Positions 21,637-32,599 of a DNA stretch of 64,000 bases are shown piece after piece. The position numbers were made by a program, and so were the translations under genes. Origin of the DNA: Hypsibius dujardini (Eukaryota; Tardigrada; Eutardigrada; Parachela; Hypsibiidae). The stretch is taken from contig LRSR01004671.1 of the NCBI GenBank assembly GCA_001579985.1, forward strand, positions 1-64,000, written 5' to 3'. Every line of letters starts with the position of its first letter. The first letter of the stretch is position 1. The notes under the pieces are model-generated. The model did not search any database. It was not told where the DNA came from and saw only the letters and a program-made list of their open reading frames with translations.

Positions 21637-24600
21637 TTATTCGTTGAAGTATGGCTCGTCGGCGATGAACAGTCCGGTGTATTGCAGAACAAACCTGAGG
21701 AAGATGGCGCCACAAACAGTGAGCAGTGCACCAGTCCCGGCAATGGAGTATCCAATCGCGTCACGGATTGAACCTATTCATGCAATTTTGATCGAAATTT
21801 ATTACCATAACATGGAAAAATGATCTTGCGTAAGTCTCGTGTTGAGAGTAATCACGACAAACATCATCGAACAGGACCTTTCAATGATATCAATCTTTGA
21901 AAAATAATAGTCGCGGAACTGCGGAAACTTCAAGATCTTAGAAATTCTTCAATACGTCAATTAAAACACTCGAATTATTTCGTATAATCAATTTCTTTTT
22001 CTTTTCATTGTTCCAACGCAATATTATAAGTATAAAACCATCTGGTGGGAGGGCATTCATTGCTGATTCAGTAAATTGGGTGGTTTTCAGATCAACTTCA
22101 CAACATATTTGGAGATGTGAATTGGGGGGGGGGCTATCGGTCCCAAGTCTGAAATGTGTAAAATTAACTTTTCACTAAGCCGCAATTTAAAAATATATAT
22201 TTTGAACATGTAGTAATAATGTGCGTACTTACTAGTGCGCTATATCGCGGATTTTTAACGATCCAATAACAAGTTACTATTCATTAAGGGAAATCTTCTA
22301 CCATTTTTTCAAACTAACCTGGCATGCAACGCAATCCCTGGAACCCGCAACGGGGTTCGCTGGGAACCGGCCATGTGTCGAAGGACCATTTCAGTGGAAG
22401 TAGAACCTCAAAGTCGCGGGAATTTCGGCTTGGTTTATATGACATGAAGGGCTGGAAGAGTGAAGGGATGACGAATTCTATTGTGACGGTCAGAACAGCC
22501 AGCCAACAAACGCAGACGCTCACCACAAATCGGTCATCATCGCTGTCATAGTAGCCGATTGAAATTTCTGGAATACGTTGCCCGAGATGGTCGAACGAAA
22601 TGTTACCGACCTTCGTTTCGAATGTTCGCCCGAAGAAATGGCTGGCCAAGAGGGCACCGTCGTTAAAGTCGAACGGCGGCTGCTGTTGACGGCGTAATTC
22701 GTCGGCCACCTTTGTCAGGATTAAAGACAACAAAATTCAATGCGCATAATATAAATGTGCAGCTATGAGGCACGCACTTGTGCCACAATCATCAACGATG
22801 CGTAGGATGAGGCTGCGGTCAGTGGCGGCTGTTTTGAAGGAGGTGTAATCAGAGAGAGCGTATGGAAATTGTCAGATTACTAGTAATACTTTATTCGTTC
22901 ACCTGTCTGTTGAAAGGATATGTGTAATTGAAGTTTTTCTTTGACTTGGCCTTCCAAGCGTTTGCAAAGGGGTGCGACCGCGGCATGGCCATTCCTTGAA
23001 TGAATTCACGATCCGCACTCATACCCACCATAATGCATGAGGGGTACGCTTTCCGCGCCTCCTAGAAGCAGGCATCAAAATAATTACAGTGAGTGATTAC
23101 TTTTAATAGCAAAGGTCATCCATAAATGTCGTACTTCAAAATGGTACTCGTTGGATATATTGCGGAGACGGCTACCGTCATATGGCATACTCAACGGATT
23201 TTGCAGCACATATACCTGATTGACAACGACATTTGCATTTAGCAGATGATATAGAACCTATTACTTTCTAATGTCGAAAACAGTTTGTTTAATAGCTCTC
23301 ACATATGATCCATCGGTCATGCCCCTTACCCCCGCCTGAATCTGAAAGGAAAAGCATGAGCAATATTTCAGATACAAGTAAATTACTCGATTATTGCACT
23401 GTCGGAAAAAGCTATACACACCAGTAATTTATTGACTGGCAAGGAATCTGCGATAAAAATCATAACTGCAAGAGCAAGATCGTATCATGATGCTCAAAAT
23501 ACGATCATTTTTTTTCGGAGAACCAGGCTGCCTCACTTCGAGCAGACGCCGCGAACCGGTCAAGAATCCCGTTTAGGACATCCTCGGTGACTGGTCCGGT
23601 CAAACTGACAGGCAAGAAGTTGGTCACAATCCGTGGTCTAGCATTGGACAATGCTTCCAAAATCCCACGTGCTTGAGTTTCAAATCCGCCATTGAGGCCT
23701 CCGCTTTCTGTGACGATCATAACGGTGGTCCAGTTGTAAAACTGAAACAGCCTCAAGAAGGTCGAGTAGTACGCGATAGACAATGGCGTTATAGCGGTGG
23801 TCAACAAGGTAGGAAATCCGGATTTGTCGGTCAGATAGTCACTGGAGATACCGCTAAATACGATGGAACGTTAGGGCGTAACTATTCTGAGGAAATATAA
23901 ACAAGGACAGATATCATCTGACTGAATAGAATTCGGGGCTGCAAAGATTCTGCCTGAACAACTTCCAAATTTTAGATAGTTTCTTGTTTGTTAAATCTCA
24001 AGCAGATTTAGGTCAACTTCATCGGTTCTGCTGTGAGTTGTTGTGATATGATTTGTGGACCAAAAGAATACGCAAAGCCGTGCATTATTTAAATAGGAAC
24101 CTTGTAAAGGCAATAAAATGAAACAATATAACCGGAACGTTGTTGTCTGTAGCTTGTGTGACTGTGGGGCCCAGCACTTGCAGTATCATGCCCCTCGGCC
24201 ACAGCAGCTGATACTGAGAGCAATTCAAACGATCGCATTTCCCCTTGACAGCCAAAGGGTTCATCGCCTCCCCCCTCCCGTGGGGTTCAATATGATATCC
24301 CAAAACATGAGACAGAACAGTTCGAAATAACTGTTTACCTCGTTAGTACAACTTTATTCAGACCGTTTCCAATTTGCTGTGTTCCAGCGAGACTAGTACC
24401 GCAACCTTCGACAAGAAGTAGTATGCTTTGTGAACTGATTGATCATCGTAAACTCTTCTTAAGGTCGCCCATGAATGTCGTTTCTCAAACCTGCAAGGAT
24501 GAAGATGGTCCAGCAGCTACGTCCATCCATGGGTCTCTGACGTCTCTGATGGAAATAATACTCTGCGATTTGATTGTCGCTTTCCGACGACATACACTCT

Positions 24601-24863
24601 CCCTCATTCAAACGGTTATATGCAAGGACGAAAGTTTGGGAAAAGTTAAGCGAGGGATAATTACGCTTCACGTCTTCCAGGGCTGACTCAAAGGCAGGCC
24701 CAATATATGGCAACCCGCCTAATAATGTTGTGGTCATTGAGGTCGGAGATATTATTTCAATGTCCAGTGTATTCGCAGCCCAAACACATTCACAAAATAA
24801 GACAAAAACTCCGATAAGCATACCCAATATCCAGCTTAATAGGAATCCTTTTTCTATTGGCAT
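21637..24863 (-). CDS. Natriuretic-peptide-type (ANF ligand-binding) receptor with short tail, no guanylate cyclase
   Basis: Many small exons on the minus strand build an ANF-type ligand-binding ectodomain. The first exon (ATG 24863) has a signal peptide and IGPAFESALEDVKRNYPSLN. An exon near 24420-24330 carries LLVEGCGTSLAGTQQIGNGL. The 23.8-23.5 kb exon carries FPTLLTTAITPLSIAYYSTF and FQFYNWTTVMIV. Small exons at about 23.45, 23.34, 23.2, 23.05, 22.8 and 22.7 kb follow (MIFIADSLPVNKLL; GMTDGSYV; FFGRTFETKVGNISFD; ISIGYYDSDDDRFV). A CGFQG Cys-rich exon lies at 22406-22319. The last exon (21773-21637) holds one membrane helix (AIGYSIAGTGALLTVCGAIF) and stops about 20 residues later. No kinase-homology or cyclase domain follows, so it resembles a clearance-type receptor (inference). 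Some exon limits are approximate, and the 24.3-23.9 kb part does not align well. Confidence 0.7.
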
Positions 24864-25376
24864 TTTCAAAACGAATTTGTATTTCGTTGATCAATGCATT
24901 GTACAACGCACGAATGTCGGTATTGTTCGGTGACCTTGTGACGACAACAGATCACTAAAAAAACGCCATCATGCTCGCAGTCAGTTGTGAAGTAATAAGT
25001 TGAATTGACCTAGTGGCTCTGTTTTACATTCGATGCACAAATCTGGAAACGTCCCAGTCAGCTAGGACGAGACATGTCCGCAAGTTATGGGATATGGCTT
25101 TAACCTTTAGCAACACGGAATGGGTACATAACATTCTATGATATGCAAAATATAGCTCATGTTGTAGCAAGGCGTGAACCATCATACGTCAAGGAGACGT
25201 CAAGGATTTAGTTGAATAAATCATAGGTAGTTAAATATGAGTATTCTGACCTAACGGCATTGTACCGCGACAAGGACGAACACAACTGACGCGCTGGGTA
25301 CCCTGAACCAAGACTCGGCCGAAGGTTTTTAAAAATTGGAATGCGGACCCTGTGTGCTTAGCGTGGAGATGAACAA
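24864..25376. other. Intergenic
   Basis: No gene is recognised. The 5' flank of the minus-strand receptor gene lies here. Confidence 0.35.
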
Positions 25377-25733
25377 ATGAGTAAAAATCAAGATTTTAAA
25401 ACTCAATTCAATATTCGTCAGGTAGGTTCAGTTCAGTCTGAACCTTGTGGGGTAAGGGTGGTTTCTATTACAGAGAACCCACAAATTTCATTAGATTCTC
25501 TGAGATCTGGTTTTTCATCTGTTCTATTTACGGATGACATCTGCCGAGTATTTGCTTCATATGCAGATTCAATGCGCACTTCATTTGGAAAGCCGAAAAG
25601 AGATCCTTCCTTCCGTAGCTTGACCCTCTTCTATTTGCCTTCTAATAAGTTGTCTCTAGTCTCCGCTAACATGCTCGATCGGTTTCATGCATACATGTAT
25701 TCATCAGCACTGCGAATCAATAAAACGAACTAG
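25377..25733 (+). CDS. Uncharacterised open frame, 118 aa
   Basis: A clean ATG-to-stop frame of 118 codons has a mixed, soluble-protein-like composition. It has no signal peptide or membrane segment, and Ser is common in the first half. I do not recognise a family. It could be a single-exon gene, an exon of a larger gene or a fragment of a mobile element. Its length is unusual for chance in this AT-rich DNA, but nothing else supports it. Confidence 0.3.
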   Translation: MSKNQDFKTQFNIRQVGSVQSEPCGVRVVSITENPQISLDSLRSGFSSVLFTDDICRVFASYADSMRTSFGKPKRDPSFRSLTLFYLPSNKLSLVSANMLDRFHAYMYSSALRINKTN

Positions 25734-25940
25734 CCGTCAGATAAAAAAATAGAAATTGGTAGGTTATTTCTACATCCGTGCGTCATATGCTTAATAAATC
25801 CAGCGTATGCGCAATGAGAGTCGCTCATGTCCACGAAATACGCACTTCATATTTTGAGCTCACAGGCCCGGTAGAAAATATAAGACATGAGGGTTTAAAG
25901 CTTAAAGGCTTTAAGAAAAAAAACAGTTCGGCTTAAGGCT

Positions 25941-26471
25941 TCACTGTCTCATGGTGGAAGAAATGAAATCAAGAGCAAATGTTGTCCGCGCGTAAATACC
26001 AGGGAAACCTTGCTTGGCACAACCGCTAAAAATGAAAGGAACTTTTAGTAAAGCGTTCCAACAATCATTTTTGCTAGATTGAACACACTCAATTAATCAC
26101 TTACTTTCCAAACGAAACAACTCCAACCAGCTTATAAACGCCGTTTTTATCCGCGCAGACAAACGGTCCACCGCTGTCGCCCTGGCAGGAATCCTTTCCC
26201 ACCGATTCAGCACAGACCATCGCCGGAGTAATGGTGTTAGAATAAGATCGGCTGCACTTGGCCTGATCGGTAACGATCACATCAACCTGTCGGAGGGTAG
26301 CAGTGGCTCTGGTGGCTTTGATTGAAATTGTCTCTGGCTCTTCCGACGAGGAATTGTTCAGGGACTCCATCCTCGGAATGAACGCTGATCGGGTCGCTGC
26401 AGTCGAGCCCCAACCGGTCACCCAGCATTTCTGTCCGACTGGTCCGTCAGCGGGACTACTGGCGAGTTTTG
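25941..26471 (-). CDS. Trypsin-like (S1) serine protease, C-terminal exons
   Basis: Two exons are clear: 26471-26105 and 26025-25941, joined across a 79-nt intron to give [16 protein letters not shown] and a stop at 25941. The first carries CWVTGWGS, a Cys-paired region and the catalytic serine in [11 protein letters not shown]. The aspartate six residues before that serine predicts trypsin-like specificity. The His and Asp catalytic residues would lie in upstream exons, which I cannot find: upstream is tandem-repeat DNA at 26.5-26.76 kb. The exon has an unusual Ser/Glu-rich insert (about 26330-26400). The gene is therefore either partial, with its 5' part displaced by repeats, or has a very long intron. 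Confidence 0.75.
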
Positions 26472-26509
26472 CTACAAAAATCATTTCAAATGCTATCAAA
26501 GTTTCTTGT

Positions 26510-26760
26510 CATTATGACATTATGTCATTGAGAATGCCGTTGCGGGGCAAATGGCGACAATCACATGTCATTGTCTCATTATGTCATTACAGTATAATAT
26601 ATGCTGGCATTGCATACCTTGTCAAATACTTGTGTCATTGTGTCATTATGTCATTGTCTCAATATGTCATTACCGTATAATATATGCTGGCCTAGCATAC
26701 CCTGTCAAATTCTTATGTCATTGTGTCATTATGTCATTACGGTGATCTGTTCCCGTCTGT
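26510..26760. repeat. TGTCATT-rich tandem repeat, about 83-bp higher-order unit
   Basis: Blocks of TGTCATTATGTCATT alternate with a TATAATATATGCTGG block. The latter recurs with an 83-bp spacing (26594 and 26677). It abuts the upstream edge of the protease exon and gives spurious Cys-rich frames. Confidence 0.85.
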
Positions 26761-27516
26761 AACTGTTTATTGGGTGACCCATTTCCACCATCCGTCTGTC
26801 CATCCATTCTTACTGTCATCACAACATTATGTCATTATATCATCCGAGAACCGAATTTTCATCATATGGCACAAATCATTTCGAAAACCACCCGCCAATT
26901 TGACAAACTTATAGGCTACCACCAGCAAAACCAACGGAAGGAATGCTTATTCGCTATGCTTCCTCGCCAAGTAGGCATTGCGATGCTTGATTAAACGCAT
27001 AATGTAGAAAAATTGGCGATCCCGAGGAACGCTGTTTAGGACTGCTTTGAATCGCTCAAACCAAGAAAAAGTCTGCTCGGCCCCTTCTGTGTTTCGTTTT
27101 TGCAAGTCTGGATGCACTTTGAAAATGTTTTTCGGGTTATAAGTGGTCCTGCACTCCGGCCGCTTGTGATTATGTAGATGAAATACATCAATCACCTTTT
27201 GAATCTCCATCCACATCTTGTCATACGGAGGTGCCAGAGGAAGCGGCTGTTTCGCAGCCTAGATGCGGTCTAAATTGCAGGCATTATCGTAATCCACAAA
27301 GATTTTCCCCCACTCGGCCGGTGGAATGTTATTCCGGACAATATGCTGGTAAACCGTGCAAAATACCATCAGGAAAACCTGAGAAGGTGACTCGGCTCTG
27401 AAAGAACGACATCAGAAATGTACCTCCTTATCATGGTATTATGGAAGATTATAATGGCGAGACCACTCGGTCATAAAAATGAGTTTGGGAAGCTGGGGGG
27501 GGGGCGAGGGGGTGGG

Positions 27517-27800
27517 TACCGTAATCTCTCGATCTCAAGTGACAGATAAGCCCCACCCCCTCCAGTCATCGGTCCACTGTTCAATCGGATTCACTGTGTC
27601 GTGATTGGTTGAAAATTCAGAGCAACTTGGCAGCGATTGATTGATTGATTAGGCGGAATTTCTTGACACACTTCTTGAATCAATTGATTGATTGATTGTA
27701 ATTAAACAATAGCAAGCGCTGATAAACAGATAAGATCCGGGATGGATCAAATTAACTGGTAGGGCAAAAAACTGTCCCTTGAGATCGGGAGATTACGATA
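27517..27800. mobile_element. MITE family A, copy 1 (284 bp)
   Basis: It begins TACCGTAATCTCTCGATC and ends with the near-perfect complement (ends GATTACGATA). The interior holds CAATCAATCAAT-type repeats, a CCAATCACGACAC block (seen here as its complement) and a GGGGGTGGGGCTTA block. It matches the copies at 37347, 43688 and 48961. Confidence 0.85.
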
Positions 27801-29087
27801 CGATTTAACTTTAGCAGTAACACAATCGTAAAAGTCGATCTCTTTCGAAACCCGGAATAACAACGTGTCAGGCAGTAACCGAATTTCTCAACTTTGGATA
27901 CCTATATATAGGAACAGCCATTTCGATGTGGCCACATGGACGAGTGACGAAGATGTATCCACGCGATCGTGGGCTGTTTGACGGAAAAAGAGCCATGTGG
28001 AGCGCGTTGGCACTTGCTTGATTGACCATCGTTTTTTTCCGGGTGCCCAGGTTTTTGTTGCAGCGATATTGAAGGGAGTCAGAGAACGACAGGGTTTCGG
28101 CGTTTGAATTTTGCATAGAACTAAGCAAATTTCCAACTTCTGTAGGGATGAAATTATAGCAGTTAACCGTCGATCGTCAGCAAAACTATATCCCTGAACT
28201 GCAATGGAAGGAGCAGACGTTTCCCACCTGGCATGCTGAACATCTCCTGCAGATCGGTTGGTTTGACTTCAAGGCTCAAAGCCTTCACTTGGTCACGAGT
28301 GACGGGCTGCCCAGCCATGTGTGCTAAGCCAGCATGTCCTGCACAATAAATTTAACCGCGAACGGGTTGATGTGGGCAGATAGGTGGGAAGTTCAGCAGC
28401 GGGAAATTCTTCACAGTGACCTGCAGAATGGCCTGGTATTTTAGAGTGGGTCTCGCAGGTACAGACTCGTACTGTGTGGACAGTTTCGTTGAGCTTGAGA
28501 TATGTCTTGCATTTAATTAAGTACCCAACCACTGAACATTCACCCCGACTGTCAATGGTGTCTGATATAGTAGAACGTACCATGACTGGTGCGACACAGT
28601 GGGGGAAATTCAGGCTCCATATGCCGTCCACAATGAAGAACCACATACACTTATACTTCTGACAGTGGACGGACGGAACGTGCGGAAATCCAGAAGCTGA
28701 ATACAGCCGTTCCACCAAAGGTAGAACTTCGTCGAAGCTATTATAAGTCGAGAATAACGTACGGATCAGCTCCAGATGATCCACGCGTTCACGCAGTTCC
28801 GTCTCTAATTCGCTGCGATAGAACGCCACGGAGACCCACTTCCGATCGAAGTCTTAAAAATATTTAAAACACGGATCGATCAATTGACAAGACAAAATAA
28901 TCTTTCAGCGTGACATAAATGATGCGTACGTTGAATTTTATGAGCTTCCTTGAATAGCTCGGCGAACGATTCGAACGTTGACCTCCCACGGACACTGAAG
29001 TGCAGGCAAATTAATGACAAAACTTTTCCGTATGAAGTATGCGTACTTCGACAGCAGCTACCATTAATAATAAGGTGCCATGTCATA

Positions 29088-29428
29088 TACACACGTGGCA
29101 AAAACCTCAGACCGACCGAATTAAAGCCAACTTTTTACCGGCGCTCAGCAAAATAGGGTGGTCGGAGTTTGAGCCAATTTTGGCCAATGCGTGCAGCTGT
29201 TTCTCACATCGCTTGATTCATTGATTTAACACCAGATTGCTAAAATAATTTGAAGTCAATCAATCTGCGTGGTCAGTGGTCAGTTGGTCAGACTGCGTGG
29301 TCAGTTGTGGTCAAAAACAGCTGCACGCATTGGCCAAAATGGCTTAAACTCGGACCACCCAATTTTGCTGGGCGCCGGTAAAAATGTGGCTTTAATTCGG
29401 TCGGCCTGAGGTTTTTGCCACGTGTGTA
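29088..29428. mobile_element. Foldback element (341 bp)
   Basis: Arms of about 110 bp (29088-29200 and 29313-29428) are inverted copies starting TACACACGTGGCAAAAACC. They share a GAATTAAAGCC block and an AGCTGCACGCATTGGCC block at the inner end. The loop contains a GTGGTCAGT-type repeat. There is no coding capacity. It lies between two exon-like pieces of the KDZ-associated relic. Confidence 0.85.
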
Positions 29429-30204
29429 CCATAATTGAAACCACAATATTTCACTTACAGAGTTCGAACGATATGTTCACAGAGTGGTCTAGCAAAGTAC
29501 ACGTTCGGTGTGATCCGAACTTAGGGTTGTGGATCTGGATAGAACTGATATTTGCCATCCGTGCACAACATGTCGTACGCCAAGACACAGCCGCAACCGC
29601 GACAGTTCCTCCGCAGAACGCTAACTGCTCGAACTTCTCCGGATACTTCGAAAACAGTTGCCTATCGTAACGAGGTATAATAAGCATAACAGCAAGCAAT
29701 CAATCAATCGACTCATTAAAAACAGGAGATACAAACTCGAGTTGGCGTCTTTTGTCCGTGTTCGAGTAGGCGTCTGGGACCATCTAAATAACGACAACCG
29801 AGGGGGCAGGTTTCATAGGCAGGGGGCAGTAAGACGATGGAGCGCTTTTCCTCATAGATAAAACCATCGAAAGCGTTGCAGGCGGAAACCAATTCCTTCA
29901 GATGATCCGAGCTACGGAATAGTCCACGGATATAGTGGGTGAAAAGTATCTGCCGCAAAATAAATCACATATATCCCAGTGCTCGCAGTAAGCGACAACG
30001 TAACCAAAGCTAAAACAATCTTATAATTAGATATCATTCTTTACTCACATGCGCGATGGAATTTTGATAGGATGGCCGTGAGAACCATGGTGTCGCAGTG
30101 CAGTAAACTTTGGCAACTTCGTACAGATCCATGCCATTACTATTGATAAATTTTACCCGTCTATCCATCTGGGTAGCGTCAAAATGAGGGGCTATAACAA
30201 GCGA

Positions 30205-31757
30205 CACTGGCATAATGTCGTGATTAACATAATCAGTTCAATTGACGTCGGGGAAACTTCGAGCAGTCGAGCATATTCACAGTCAGCATAGCCGACTCCA
30301 AAACTGGATGTATGTTTCCTCTCTTCAGCCTTGGAGCAAAACCACGTTCGAGGATTGTCAGCCCATCTGTGAGCCAGTCGTTGTGCCTCCAATCGGCACT
30401 GATACCGCAATCTCCAAACTAAAAGTGCACAGATCAGAAGAAGAGCTGCACCACCTGCAGCGATCGCAATCGCCACATCCGATAGAGTATCGTCTTTGTC
30501 TTGTGCCGGAAATTTCATTCCTGGTTGAATATAATGAGACTCTGTTTGTGTAGACAAATGTGTGGTCGTTGTCACTACTACAATGGGAACGATGGGCGTG
30601 TCCGTGTGTTCGACCGTCTGCGATGAAGGAGCTTCTGAAAAGCCATAAGGGAGCGTCGATCCGGGTCCCACCGATGCCCTGACCGTCGTTGTGATACCAT
30701 GCAGCTGTAGTTCTCGTCGGTTTCCGGGTCGTTGGCATAGGCTTGAGAGCAGGACCTGAAACATCCAAAATATTCTTAAAACGCGGCAAACTCTAATCAC
30801 GGCAAAACATGGCGTACAGTCTGCGCTGTCTGTGTAGACAGTTGCACCGGGAAATTTGCCTGAACGGTACGTGATTTTGTTCTTTCCGCAAGTGATCGAA
30901 CGCGTGGCAAGGGGAATTCCGTTGCTCCGGAGCCAGTAGGCCAGTGGCTTTAATTTGCAACAACCACATCCTGCGCCTGTGGAGCAGAATCGAGTGATAC
31001 TGCTTTCGAAATCAAGGACGACGGAATCGTCCGCATGAATACTTTTCAGAATGCACTGCGGGATGGAGGTGAAGGAGTTATTTTGAAGAGAAAATGTGGA
31101 TGCTTGCAGGAGTTCAAATGAAGTTGAGCACTTCAGATTGGTTGCTGTCAGAGCCAAATTGTCCAAACGAACGCTCTGAAATGAGTGATTCCTTGTGTTG
31201 ATATTTGCGAAAAGTTATCATTCTCTCCATAGCAAAGCCTAACTACACCAATCCTGCTTTCAGGGGGCAACGACGTATAGTGCCCCTCCTCCCAAGTGTT
31301 TGCATTTTTGTTCACTGGTATCCTCAGGATCCAAAGTAGGGAATTCAGCCTCAAGTACAACCTTTTTCACGCTTATTCGCCTAGTGAGTCATTAGCGAGA
31401 GTGTGGTCGTCAACGTTTGCCATCAACTAATAAAATGTATCAAAAAGGTTTTGATGAACAAGTTTGAACAAGGGATCAGCCGGAGATGTCAAGGAAGATC
31501 GATCAGTGAATTTCGAAAATTCGCAGATCACCTTTGGCTGAGCGGTAAGGCGGCCGAGCTGTCAACGATCGGGAAGTCCACTATTTGCAAAAAGAAATTC
31601 AGAGCAATCGGGGTGTGATATCTCGTTCCGACCCCTAGTGAGATCTTTTTCTCATATCCTTTTTTGACAGACTTGTTTGACACATTTTATTGACGACCGC
31701 ACTTTCGCTATTGTCTTGAATGTTGACTATGTCGGCGTCATATACGGTACTTACGCA
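30205..31757 (-). pseudogene. Inverted partial copy of RTK-2 (cap, stalk and membrane exons only)
   Basis: This is a near-identical inverted copy of 11915-13925. It contains exon 2 (31175-30818, Cys cap with GCGCC, intact frame) and exon 3 (30755-30231, Thr/Pro stalk, AIAIAAGGAALLLICALLVW). It lacks the signal-peptide/LRR exon and every kinase exon. The donor after exon 3 has changed from GTATGT to TTATGT, so it could not splice normally. Retaining the short intron between exons 2 and 3 gives one uninterrupted 324-codon frame (31166-30192) across cap, stalk and membrane segment. The one-base loss that breaks exon 2 in RTK-2 is absent here, so this copy preserves the older state of that exon. 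Confidence 0.8.
31574..31636. mobile_element. MITE family B, one-ended remnant
   Basis: Only one terminal repeat remains (complement of GGGGTCGGAACGAGATATCA and onward to AGTGGAC). The interior and the other end present at 12034-12473 in the duplicated partner are missing, along with about 75 bp of flank. Confidence 0.75.
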
Positions 31758-31803
31758 TTACTGGCGAGTTTTGACACAAAGCTTGTAAATTGATATGAGA
31801 TAT

Positions 31804-32018
31804 CGATATGGAATTGGAGTTATGGAGTTACTGTATAGGAACAGTATTGTCAGGTCAAGGGGTACCAGGAGCCCTACTGGAGTTGGAGTTATGGAGTTAT
31901 TGTATACGAACAGTACAGGCAGGTCGAGGGGTACCGGGGGCCCTTATGGAGTTGGAGTTATGGAGTTACTTTATAGGTACAGTACTGTCAAGTCAAGGGG
32001 TACCAGTGGCCCTACGGA
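31804..32018 (+). repeat. 69-bp minisatellite, three copies
   Basis: The unit starts TTGGAGTTATGGAGTTA and recurs at 31814, 31883 and 31952. The 69-bp period is a multiple of three, which keeps frames open and creates a spurious 70-88 codon frame. It lies directly beyond the breakpoint of the inverted RTK duplication. Confidence 0.9.
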
Positions 32019-32260
32019 AATAAATCCCAAAAAAAGGTCCAAACAAGACCTGAGAATGTAGCGTCAGTGGCCCTTCCCCGGGGAGAAGAATAAAATTCTA
32101 GGAATAACGGTAAGACGCAACTACCCAAGGAAAAGAAGTCAAAGTACAGAAACGTGCCATGGTACTCCAACTAAGTACATAGGGAAAACATTGCCGTATC
32201 GCACTTCGCACACCAAAAGGAAAATCAAAAACTGAAGAAGAGATGAACAATCCCACAAAA

Positions 32261-32575
32261 CTATTCGTCATTGCGGCAGATAATAAAGTAAGGGGAGTTT
32301 CGCTGGTCATAGGTCGTACTGTTTTTTCGTTCGCTTAGCCACTCATAGATATGGTGCTCCAAACAGCACTCTCGGCAAATCCAATTCTTGCACGTGTCGA
32401 AAAGCGAGCAAGGCACAATGCGATCAGCGCGTTTGCCACTGCAACAAACTCCACAGGGAAGCTCCTTATGTTTCTTCTGATGACCAAGGGCAGACCTTTT
32501 GCGATGAGGTTTTTTGGGCGGCTGGGACTTCAGCTTTCTTTTTTGCCTGCGCGTAGTCTTCTGGTCGTCCAACTA
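32261..32575 (-). CDS. Basic, Cys-rich exon (zinc-finger-like)
   Basis: An open exon follows a good acceptor (TTTAG before 32575). A strongly basic N-terminal part (RRQKRKLK, KKPHRKR) precedes a cysteine cluster with spacing CGVCCSG, then CSLFDTC, then CRECCLEHH. This suggests a nuclear localisation signal plus a treble-clef or PHD/RING-like zinc site. I do not recognise the family. No partner exon is certain. It could belong to a transposon. Confidence 0.35.
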
Positions 32576-32599
32576 AACAATCGATTTGATGTTTAACTT

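Larger units (their letters stand above)
26947..30185 (-). pseudogene. KDZ-transposon-associated cysteine-cluster gene, interrupted relic
   Basis: A string of minus-strand exon-like pieces resembles proteins carried by KDZ-type DNA transposons (CxC5/CxC6 clusters). One at about 29.95-29.78 kb has LLPPAYETCPLGCRYLDGP. One at about 29.0 kb has RSTFESFAELFKEAHK. One at 28829-28293 has a WFFIVDGIWSLNFPHC motif with several CxC and HxxC patterns. The last (27216-26947) has EQTFSWFERFKAVLNSVPRD followed by a basic tail. The order matches the plus-strand relic at 58.9-60.9 kb. Two unrelated small elements (29088-29428 and 27517-27800) are inserted in it. The family assignment rests on remembered pattern, not on a search. 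It may be a domesticated host gene rather than a dead element. Confidence 0.4.
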
